Shown: piece by piece, positions 25,570 through 32,700 of the stretch
How positions within the stretch are numbered: the first letter of the stretch is position 1
How the letters are laid out: the number at the start of each line of letters is the position of its first letter
Program-made: the position numbers and the translations under genes
Notes under the pieces: model-generated
Seen by the model: the letters and a program-made list of their open reading frames with translations, nothing else
Told to the model about the DNA's origin: nothing
The model's database searches: none
From: Mycobacterium sp. OAS707
Lineage (GTDB): Bacteria > Actinomycetota > Actinomycetes > Mycobacteriales > Mycobacteriaceae
Assembly (NCBI RefSeq): GCF_014873705.1
Contig: NZ_JADBDS010000005.1
Location: forward strand, 186,001-250,000
DNA: 64,000 nt
Direction: 5' to 3'

Positions 25570-26232
25570 CTATCCCTCCGCAACCGATTCAAGATCCGCC
25601 AGCAGCGTCCGCCCGAACTCACTGATGCCAGTGATGCCGAGCGTGTCCGCGTAAGTGATGGAAAAGAGCCCGTTGCCGCGCTGCTCGGAACCTTGCCGCA
25701 CGACGCCGGTCCGGGCCAGCGCCGCCAAGACTGGATAGGGGATTGCCCTTAGCGCGCCTTGGAGGACGTCGTCGTTAAGGCCGGGGTCTTTCTGGTTCGC
25801 CATGTCGGCTTCACGAATCCGCACGAGCGCTCGGATGTGCGGCCGATCAAGCTCCCTCAGCGCGGAAACGATAAGCAGCGCTTCATCGATGGGCTCGCTG
25901 CTCGTCATGGCCACCGCCACGACCTGGGCGAGATAGACCCGCTTTCTCAGGTCTGCGGAGGACATCGATGTCTGCGTGCTGGACCACAAGATTTCGCTGC
26001 GCTCGTCGTCGGTCTGGATGATGTTCAACAGCTCGTCGCTGCCGACCTGCCCGGCAATAAAGGCGACGTGCTCCGTGCCCTTCCGGCGTCGTTTATCCAC
26101 CAGCCGCTCGATGGCCGCCGCGCCTTCCTGCAGTCCAGGCGCGCCCATGGACGCGAGCAGAATCTCGACACCGCCTACGGAGAGGGCGCTGACGGCTGCT
26201 TCGAACGGGGAGGGCTCCAGCTCTTCGGTCAC
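25570..26232 (-). CDS. Hypothetical protein
   Basis: A 220-aa soluble, mostly helical protein without recognisable motifs. It has a long central helical region and a C-terminal part that could be a winged helix (YPVLAALARTGVVRQGSE, then a beta-hairpin). The start is GTG 26232. It ends 44 bases before the frameshifted gene on the same strand, so the three formed one operon. The neighbourhood of DUF6602 and CBASS genes hints at defence, which is inference only. Confidence 0.5.
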   Translation of the reverse strand: MTEELEPSPFEAAVSALSVGGVEILLASMGAPGLQEGAAAIERLVDKRRRKGTEHVAFIAGQVGSDELLNIIQTDDERSEILWSSTQTSMSSADLRKRVYLAQVVAVAMTSSEPIDEALLIVSALRELDRPHIRALVRIREADMANQKDPGLNDDVLQGALRAIPYPVLAALARTGVVRQGSEQRGNGLFSITYADTLGITGISEFGRTLLADLESVAEG

Positions 26233-26428
26233 GGTGGCGATGGTAGTTGGCGGGGTGCAGAGACTCGGCGTCGTCGATTCATGTTTGATCTGTGCGTTCC
26301 CGCTGTGTGGCTAATGATTTCCGCAAATGCCTCAGGCGCGGGATAAGGGGGCCGATGCATTCGAAAGAGCGGCTGCGGTTGTATCGGAATGAACCGAGAA
26401 GCGGGTCGGAGCCAGTGCCTACCATCGA

Positions 26429-27370
26429 ATGATGGAGCACGAGCATCACCAGTGGCTGGCGGACGTGAATAGGTTGATTGTCGAAGCCTACGAGCGGGAC
26501 GCGGAGATGGCGCGCCACCCGAAGAACATCCAACGCGTTGGCCACCGTGCGGAATCGCATTGGGAGGAACTGCTGAGGGAGTGGCTTCCCCCGCAGTACG
26601 GAACCGGCACCAGGAAGTACATTTTGTTGGAGAAGGAACACGGGCCGTCGGTCACGAAAGAGACCGATCTCGTTGTCTTCCATCCTCATTACCCAGAGAA
26701 GCTACGAGATAAGTCGTCGGTGCTAGCTTCCGGCGTGGCGGCAGCATTTAGTTGCAAACGAACGGTCGACCGCGACGCGATAAAGGAAGCTTACGAAGAC
26801 GCCGACACGCTTCGGCGCGGAATGACCATCCGCGACGGCACGCCGCGCCAGTACCTTGCGCCGCCGGTATTCTTTGGACTGCTCGGTGGCTCCCATGGCT
26901 GGAAGACCGCCGACGATCCGAAGCAGAAGATAAAAGCCATCCTCGACGAGTTCGACGAAGGGGTTGAAGAGCCGCGACTAGGTCTCGACATGATGTGCGT
27001 AGCGGATCTCGGGTATTGGGTTCGATCAACATCGATCTTCCCTGAGAAGTACATGAAGCAGCAGTCTGAGCAGGTCGCGGAAATCCTCGGTACGGAAGCA
27101 CTCGTCTTATCAGCCATGCGTCATAGGTACGACGACCCGCAACCACTAGCCCCAGTCACCAACTTCATCGGTTCCCTCTGGGGCACGCTCGCCCTAAACG
27201 ATAAGTCGCTGACCCCCCTCGCGGATGGGTTCCGTATTACGAACACCTATCCCACCAGCGGCCAGCTTGCCTTCAAACGCTGGAAGCTCGCGGAGCTTGT
27301 GACTCCGTTCATGGTCGACAATGTACGCAGGGGATTTATACCCAACTCCGATTGGCAGTATCTGTACTAG
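26429..27370 (+). CDS. DUF6602-like protein, possible PD-(D/E)XK nuclease fold
   Basis: A 313-aa protein. After two N-terminal helices comes HWEELLREWLPPQYGTGTRKYI, then ETDLVVFHPHYPEKL and AAFSCKRTVDRDAI. The order 'G-x-G ... D-[LI]-V-V-[FY] ... [FE]-x-x-K' is that of DUF6602 proteins and fits a PD-(D/E)XK-like core with D and K as metal and catalytic residues; the usual E before K is replaced (S-C-K), so activity is uncertain. It is probably cytosolic. It stands alone 1 kb from the CBASS genes. DUF6602 has no settled function, so a defence role is suggested by context only. Confidence 0.6.
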   Translation: MMEHEHHQWLADVNRLIVEAYERDAEMARHPKNIQRVGHRAESHWEELLREWLPPQYGTGTRKYILLEKEHGPSVTKETDLVVFHPHYPEKLRDKSSVLASGVAAAFSCKRTVDRDAIKEAYEDADTLRRGMTIRDGTPRQYLAPPVFFGLLGGSHGWKTADDPKQKIKAILDEFDEGVEEPRLGLDMMCVADLGYWVRSTSIFPEKYMKQQSEQVAEILGTEALVLSAMRHRYDDPQPLAPVTNFIGSLWGTLALNDKSLTPLADGFRITNTYPTSGQLAFKRWKLAELVTPFMVDNVRRGFIPNSDWQYLY

Positions 27371-27889
27371 CAATGGTTGCATCCCGACATGCATGGGTTT
27401 CGAACAGCCCCAAATATGTTCGGCGCGTAGATTGACTTCAATCCCCTTGTGGGTCTTCGTCGACAGCCAGCCCGCGAATACGCGTGCGACGAATGCGGCG
27501 GCTGAAGCTCGGAACACAACAGCCATGCCTACAACCGCTTCATCTTGCGCCGATACGTGTTGGTCGCGACAGCCACTCCGCGATTTGTCGCCGACCAGTT
27601 GCCGGGACTGCCGACTGTTGCCGGTATGTCGGCGCCTGCTGTCTAGGTCGCCGACGGCGAGCAACGCAGCAAGTCGGCCCTGATCGCAGGCACCAGGTTC
27701 CGTGAGGTCTCTAGATTCATCGAAACGCCCGATGACCAAACCTGTCGCCATAGGGCTGACGGCAGACGCCGAAGCAGTCAGGGAGCTGGCTCAAGACATT
27801 GGCAAATTGCAACGGTCACGTCCGCTCGGCGAAGTCGATACGCGTAAGCCCCTTTGGTGGGCTCAATCGCTCACGACGTCCGTTGGGCA
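27371..27889. other. Gene-free region
   Basis: About 519 bases between convergent genes. One small open frame starting at ATG 27732 (MTKPVAIGLTADAEAVRELA...) has some protein-like character and would overlap the next gene's 3' end by 28 bases; I do not consider it supported. No repeats were seen. Confidence 0.3.
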
Positions 27890-28330
27890 TCAGTGCTTGG
27901 CGACAAGTTTTAAGTAGCCGCGAATATGGTTGGGAGGCATGACGGGTCCCCGCGGGTCTTGGCCGGACAACGCGAACTCTGGGTCGACGGTCTCGATGTA
28001 CTCGCGGTATTTGCCTTCGACTCTGCCGCCGGGGCGAGGACTCAACAGTCCCTGCTGCACGTCCGCGGGCAACCCGTTCCACCATTCATCGAGTGCCAAC
28101 TTCAGTTGCTGTAGGTCTTCGATCTGTTCCAGAGACAGGTGCTCAGGTTCCTGGATGTTGCCTACCTGGTCGGCAGGGTTTAGAACGCCGGTACCCGGAC
28201 CGCCAGCCAGACGGTTAGTGACTTGCGCTGACAGCTCGCGACGGGGGTCCTCGAATAGGTCCTTGATTTCGTAGGGATTCAGCGGACTCAGCCACGTCGG
28301 CAGCTCCAGTTCCTGCATACTCAGCGACAT
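27890..28330 (-). CDS. Hypothetical protein divergent from the CBASS operon
   Basis: A 146-aa acidic protein beginning MSLSMQELELPTWLSPLNPY. It has the motifs YEIKDLFEDPRREL, LDEWWNGLPADVQQGLLSPRPGG and a Gly/Pro-rich C-terminus. There are no TM segments or catalytic motifs I recognise. The open frame continues upstream to 28483, but that would run across the divergent promoter; ATG 28330 or 28318 is more likely. It shares a 67-base promoter gap with the CD-NTase gene, so it may be a regulator or accessory factor of that system, or an unrelated neighbour. Confidence 0.5.
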   Translation of the reverse strand: MSLSMQELELPTWLSPLNPYEIKDLFEDPRRELSAQVTNRLAGGPGTGVLNPADQVGNIQEPEHLSLEQIEDLQQLKLALDEWWNGLPADVQQGLLSPRPGGRVEGKYREYIETVDPEFALSGQDPRGPVMPPNHIRGYLKLVAKH

Positions 28331-28397
28331 TACGCTTGGCCCGTTCGCCGGGTCCGCGACGTGGTATCCGGCAGTTGCGGGACGAGAGCGAGCACTA

Positions 28398-29282
28398 GTG
28401 CCCTCGACGTCCGAGATGTTCCGAGCTTTCGACAAGGCAATCGCTGTAGACGAAGAATCCGTAGATCGAGGGATCGGACGCATCGTTGAATGCGCTCGAG
28501 CTATGAACGCGAAGTATTACTCGGAAGGTACCAGCGTGACCGACACGGTCACGGAGTTGGGATCATTGGCAAAAAAGACCGGCATTCGTCCACTGGCCGA
28601 TGTGGACGTTCTGTTCCGTATGCCGCCTGGTACCTACTCGCGGTTCAACGACTACACCGGCAATGGTCAGTCCGCGCTGCTGCAGGAAGTTCGAGAAGTG
28701 TTGAGGCAGCGGTACCCACGCACGGAAATAAGGGGAGACGGGCCCGTGGTAGTCGTGTCTTTCTCCGACCAGCCCGCGGTGGAAGTTGTACCGGGTGTGC
28801 TTGTCGCCGACGGAAGCAACATTCTGTATGCGGAAGCATGGGTACCTGTAACTCGCGATGGCGGAGAATGGGAAAGAGCTGACTATGGAGCAGAACTCGG
28901 CGCATTGGACGCCGCTGACGGGCCCCTGGGCGGCCAACTCCGGCGCTTGATCCGATACATGAAAGCGTGGCGCCGTCATTGCGATACCGAGCTCAAATCG
29001 ATCGTCCTGGAACTCATGGCCGTCGACTTCGCCAAGACGTGGAGCGATGAACGGTCTTCGTTCACGTTTGACGACTGGCTCGTCCGTGATTTCCTCCGGT
29101 ACATGGTCAACAACTACACAACAACTTATCGTCTCCCCGGCACGGCCAAGACCATCGAAACTGGATACGGCTGGTACATAGAGGCGTTGGAGGACGCCGC
29201 GGAAGCGTGCCGCCACGATCCTGACGATGTGTTGTACCGGCATTACTGGCGAAAGGTTCTCGGCGATGACTTCGGCAAATGA
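28398..29282 (+). CDS. CD-NTase (SMODS nucleotidyltransferase), CBASS signal synthase
   Basis: A 294-aa protein with the SMODS/CD-NTase active site: G55-S56 in the GSLAKKTGIRP loop, then D68-V-D70, and a third acidic position E129 in VEVVPG. The third residue is usually Asp. A helical C-terminal half with K-A-W-R-R completes the fold. Upon phage infection such enzymes make cyclic or linear oligonucleotides that switch on an effector. The effector gene overlaps this one by 17 bases. GTG 28398 or ATG 28416 may be the start. No cap2/cap3 or HORMA/Trip13 genes are present, which makes this a minimal (type I) CBASS. Confidence 0.85.
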   Translation: MPSTSEMFRAFDKAIAVDEESVDRGIGRIVECARAMNAKYYSEGTSVTDTVTELGSLAKKTGIRPLADVDVLFRMPPGTYSRFNDYTGNGQSALLQEVREVLRQRYPRTEIRGDGPVVVVSFSDQPAVEVVPGVLVADGSNILYAEAWVPVTRDGGEWERADYGAELGALDAADGPLGGQLRRLIRYMKAWRRHCDTELKSIVLELMAVDFAKTWSDERSSFTFDDWLVRDFLRYMVNNYTTTYRLPGTAKTIETGYGWYIEALEDAAEACRHDPDDVLYRHYWRKVLGDDFGK

Positions 29283-29811
29283 CCCGTTTCTAGCGGAGAT
29301 CCGGCAAACGTTCGGTCGTTGCGTAGTGACGCAGAAGACCCATGAGAAGGACGCGGAGCGCAAGGTGCGGCAGAGTTTATGGCTGACGTGGACCAACGTC
29401 GTCGTCATTACGGTCACGTTGGCCGCAACACTTGTTGCATTCCTAATCCACGGAGTTGCCGCTCAATTGGTCTCGATCATCTCGGCAGTCGTAGCGTTCG
29501 CCTTCGCGACGGCCCAGCTCAGCTTTCAACCTCAGCGAGAGGCGGCGGAGCATCGCAGCAGCGCCAAAGCCTTCCTCGCGATTCGAGATGATTTCGGTCG
29601 GCTCATTGCCGATGAAAAGTGTGGCAGTACGCCCGACGAGCTTCGTAATAGACGAAACGTACTGGCCGACCGTCTGAACGACCTGTATGCCCACGCGCCA
29701 CAGACTTCGCCGAAGGCTTATGCGAAGGCTTGTGAAGTGCTCGCCAAGAACGAACAGCTGGCATTCAGTGATGAGGAGCTAGACCGGATGCTTCCCCCAC
29801 AACTGCGCTGA
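29266..29811 (+). CDS. SLATT-domain two-TM effector (CBASS)
   Basis: A 181-aa protein that overlaps the CD-NTase gene by 17 bases. A short amphipathic N-terminus (HEKDAERKVRQ) leads to two TM helices at about residues 34-55 and 59-78. A cytoplasmic helical domain follows with the conserved 'H-R-x-x-A-x-x-F-x-x-[IL]-R' type segment (HRSSAKAFLAIRDDFGRL). This is the SLATT arrangement, known as a membrane-disrupting effector associated with SMODS genes. It would oligomerise and permeabilise the membrane when the nucleotide signal is bound. ATG 29266 starts MTSANDPF. Confidence 0.82.
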   Translation: MTSANDPFLAEIRQTFGRCVVTQKTHEKDAERKVRQSLWLTWTNVVVITVTLAATLVAFLIHGVAAQLVSIISAVVAFAFATAQLSFQPQREAAEHRSSAKAFLAIRDDFGRLIADEKCGSTPDELRNRRNVLADRLNDLYAHAPQTSPKAYAKACEVLAKNEQLAFSDEELDRMLPPQLR

Positions 29812-30397
29812 CATTCCGCACTAGACGAGTAGGGATGAAGCAGCTTCATGGATACTGGCGGTTGTTCATGACCTTTCTCTTAGATATGTTGCGGGACAGC
29901 ATCTTTAATTGACCGATCTGCCGGATGGGCATGTTTCACGGCGACAAATTGAGCCTCCAATGCCGAACGAACTGATCGATCGCATTGCTGCTGCGACACA
30001 GGCAGCTTGAAGTGCAAACCTTGATCAGCCCAATCGGATCCGCGTTGCCTAATGCATGAGTATCGAGAGAAGAACCTGATTGGCGGCACCCTGAACCCCA
30101 CCGACGCGACGTCCGGACTAACTACTGCACAACCGTGTGGTTCTAGGATCCGCCACGAATATGAGAAAAACGCGTCCGCCATTTTGATGAGAATCCTGCA
30201 AATCCGCAGCTAGAAGGTTCGCTATCCGCCACGCAGCTTGAGAACCTACAGTGGCCAAGACGCAGGACAAATCGGCCCCGCTAAACGGCACGTACCTTGG
30301 ACTGGACGGGCTGTGTGTACACACAGTCCAATCTGGTCAACGGTGTAGACAGCAGACGTGGCAGTCCATGCTGGTGCCGCCGGGATGTTGATCACCG
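29812..30397. other. Gene-free region after the CBASS operon
   Basis: About 586 bases without coding character, lower in GC than the flanks. A 16-bp perfect palindrome lies at 30311-30326. This stretch marks the border between the defence block and the catabolic island, and may be a recombination scar; no IS ends or att-like direct repeats were found by eye. Confidence 0.4.
30311..30326. repeat. 16-bp palindrome CTGTGTGTACACACAG
   Basis: Perfect palindrome about 72 bases beyond the 3' end of the small membrane-protein gene. It has no loop and no U-tract, so it is a poor terminator; protein binding is more likely. No similar copy was noticed elsewhere in the window. Confidence 0.5.
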
Positions 30398-30577
30398 TCA
30401 CACGCGGACGATGATGTTCTGCATGAGCGCGACGGTGATCGCGAGAACGGTGATGAATGCGTAACAGCCCAGCGCCAATGCCGCTGTCTCTCGCCACAAT
30501 CCGGATTTGGTGGGTGGCGGGAGGAAGAACTCTGCGGGCATGTCCTTCATGTTCTTGCGGTTGAAATCGCGGGGCAT
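30398..30577 (-). CDS. Small single-TM membrane protein
   Basis: A 59-aa protein: a basic N-terminus MPRDFNRKNMKDMPAEFFLPPP, then one TM helix (ALALGCYAFITVLAITVALM) and a short tail. ATG 30577 has GAAGAGG about 8 nt upstream, inside the coding end of the AveC-like gene side. It follows the AveC-like gene by 16 bases on the same strand and is probably a small partner of it. Confidence 0.65.
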   Translation of the reverse strand: MPRDFNRKNMKDMPAEFFLPPPTKSGLWRETAALALGCYAFITVLAITVALMQNIIVRV

Positions 30578-30593
30578 TCTGTGGGCCTCTTCG

Positions 30594-31508
30594 TCAGGGA
30601 ACATACGGGCTGTCCGCGCCCAGCACGGCGCGGAGGATCAGAAGTGGGCCGACGAGGAAGCCGGCGAAGGTGATCTGGAACCCGACGAACCATGCGCCGA
30701 GCCGCATCAGCTCGAATTTCCACCGCGCAATGGTCACCTCGTAGTTGAGCATCGCATCGAACTCTTCCGTCTCGGTCAGCGCGGCCGACTGGGCCGCCAC
30801 TGCGACAGCGCCTGATCGATTCACCGAAGCTGGTTCGCGCGCAGGCACTTTGGCTCGAATGAACCGCTCAAGCCCACAGAACCTTTCCAAGTGGTTGAGG
30901 CCGCGGATTGGCGGCTTACCCGCCCAATACGCGATCAGGTTCGGCCAGGTGCACATGATGCCGATGGTCCACAGCAACGTGATTCGACCGCCGCTATCCC
31001 ACTCGAGCACGGGGCCGATGCCCGGGTCGTACGTCCACCAGCCCAGCGCGGTCGCGGTCCCCTCGACCACGAAGTCCCACACATAGTTGACGGGAATAGC
31101 CAGCACGATCATCGATTTGAGCATGCTCCAGCCGAACCGAGCGGACACCCACTGACTGAGCCATAGCACCAGCAGGGCATGCGCACCCCAGTACACGGCG
31201 TACGCGAAGGGCATGAACAGCGGGTCGTGGGGCGTCTTCAGCGGCAGCCAGTCCAGCAGATGATGCTCGGCAAACGCGGGACTGTAAAAGAGCATCTGGC
31301 CCCAGTCGCCTGCGGTCTCCATCCAGTACACCGCCATGCTGTTGAACAGAAACAGGAAACCCCAGGTCATACGGCGCCGACGTACAACATCGGCGATCGC
31401 GAGCAGGATGAAGACGCTTCCCGCGATCGGAATCACCCAGTCGAAGAACCACACCCCGATCGGATCCGCGGTGGCCGGAGGGATCAGGTCTTGCGTTGCG
31501 AGAACCAT
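30594..31508 (-). CDS. AveC-like (spirocyclase AveC family) integral membrane protein
   Basis: A 304-aa protein with about six TM helices and the aromatic-rich family-type motif MAVYWMETAGDWGQMLFYSPAF, plus VNYVWDFVVEGTATALGWW. These match mycobacterial proteins annotated as spirocyclase AveC-like; AveC itself acts in avermectin spiroketal formation, but the mycobacterial relatives have no proven reaction and often sit in lipid or steroid gene clusters. The start ATG 31508 follows GGAGAGG. The divergent MarR gene and the 10-bp-arm inverted repeat between them suggest repression by MarR. Confidence 0.65.
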   Translation of the reverse strand: MVLATQDLIPPATADPIGVWFFDWVIPIAGSVFILLAIADVVRRRRMTWGFLFLFNSMAVYWMETAGDWGQMLFYSPAFAEHHLLDWLPLKTPHDPLFMPFAYAVYWGAHALLVLWLSQWVSARFGWSMLKSMIVLAIPVNYVWDFVVEGTATALGWWTYDPGIGPVLEWDSGGRITLLWTIGIMCTWPNLIAYWAGKPPIRGLNHLERFCGLERFIRAKVPAREPASVNRSGAVAVAAQSAALTETEEFDAMLNYEVTIARWKFELMRLGAWFVGFQITFAGFLVGPLLILRAVLGADSPYVP

Positions 31509-31529
31509 CGCACCTCTCCGCGGCCGGAC

Positions 31530-31553
31530 TTTAGTGAAGTAACCTTCACTAAA
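31530..31553. promoter_or_regulatory. Perfect inverted repeat between AveC-like and MarR genes
   Basis: Arms TTTAGTGAAG (31530-31539) and CTTCACTAAA (31544-31553) with a 4-base spacer. It lies 21 bases from the AveC-like start and 32 bases from the MarR start, the classic place and form of a MarR operator controlling both. Confidence 0.75.
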
Positions 31554-31585
31554 TTGGATTGTGTTGTCAACCCCCGGGGGTGCTT

Positions 31586-32047
31586 GTGGACGAACGTCGG
31601 ACTCGCGAGTTCCAGGCGGACTCACTGCAACGACATGCGATTGAGTTCGGTGAGTGGATGGTCCGAGCCAGTAACAGTCACGCGCATGCTTTGGGCCACA
31701 AGGACTTGCGGCCTGCGCATGCGCGTCTGATGGTCTTCCTCGGTTGGGAGGGCAGCCGCATCACCGATATCGCCAAAGCGCAGGACGTCTCGAAAAACGC
31801 CGTCGGTCAACTCGTGACGGAACTGGAGGATCTCGGGTATGTCGAGCGGGTGCCTGATCCGGTCGACGGGAGGGCCAAGATCGTCCGATACACCCGCAAG
31901 GGGCGGGCGCTGATCGCCGACGCCGCCACGATCGCCGAACAGCTGAACGCGGAGATCGAAGAGGTCATCGGAGCAAAACGGCTCGGGCAACTGCGGGCGA
32001 CGCTGGCCGACATCTGCCACCACCTCGACATCGGCCCGGCGCTGTGA
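31586..32047 (+). CDS. MarR-family transcriptional regulator
   Basis: A 153-aa winged-helix protein with the MarR order: a dimerisation helix, HTH (ITDIAKAQDVSKNAVGQLVTELEDLGYVER), wing with 'D-P-V-D-G-R-A-K-I-V-R-Y-T', then a C-terminal dimerisation helix. GTG 31586 is preceded by a G-run; GTG 31580 would add two residues. It is divergent from the AveC-like gene and should bind the inverted repeat at 31530-31553. Ligands of MarR proteins in such clusters are often pathway CoA-thioesters or aromatics; none can be named here. Confidence 0.88.
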   Translation: MDERRTREFQADSLQRHAIEFGEWMVRASNSHAHALGHKDLRPAHARLMVFLGWEGSRITDIAKAQDVSKNAVGQLVTELEDLGYVERVPDPVDGRAKIVRYTRKGRALIADAATIAEQLNAEIEEVIGAKRLGQLRATLADICHHLDIGPAL

Positions 32048-32700
32048 CCAACACCCTGGCGAAAGTGCGAGCAGTTGCAGAGCTCGTCGCGTCGAAGTCA
32101 CCGTGGGTGCCGAGCGCGAACCGTCCAAGTCGTCGCTCGCGCATCGGCGACTCCGCTCGACGGCACCACCGGGACAACCGATCGTCGACGGCTTGCGGTG
32201 GAGTGGAACGCGACAGGCCGGCGCGCCGGTTTGCCTGCCAAGATCTTTGGGCTGCATGGCGATTCGCATCTTGGCACCAGCTACTCGCGGCCGGACGGCC
32301 GTTCGGGTCTGCTCGATTGGTAGGTGGTTTGGCGCGGGCCGGGCCTGCGTGGGGTCACGTATTGGATGATCTGTTCACGCGCTATCTCGACGGTGTGCGG
32401 AGGGCGGAGTCACCGAGGTACCGAGCGCGGAGGCGGTATTCGAGCGGTACAGGTTGTACTCCGCCAAGCGCGGGATGTCACGGCGATGACCATCGCCTGG
32501 CCAGGGTTGCATGCACAGGAGAACGCCGAGGCCGCCTGTGTCGCGGTCGAGGATCTGGGCACCGCCGCCGCTGCAAAGAGGGCCGGGAAGTAACGCTGTC
32601 AGCCCGTTGCGGCCTGCGCGGAGGACCAGGGCGTGTGGACTCTACCCAATACCATAATATAGTTATATAATTTAGGTCTGCTGCCAGGACGGAGCCACGC
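32048..32700. other. Region without an intact gene; possible gene remnants
   Basis: About 653 bases between MarR and the molybdopterin enzyme. Short stretches in different frames look coding (for example LDDLFTRYLDGV, then in another frame VTEVPSAEAVFERYRLYSAK, then TAMTIAWPGLHAQENAEAAC ending at a TAA near 32593), as in a degraded gene, but no family can be named. An AT-rich patch at 32648-32672 with the dyad ATATA-GT-TATAT probably holds the promoter or operator of the next gene. Confidence 0.35.

Noticed and set aside
30311..30326. Palindrome as a rho-independent terminator
   Set aside because: No loop, moderate GC and no U-tract; it lies well beyond the gene end.
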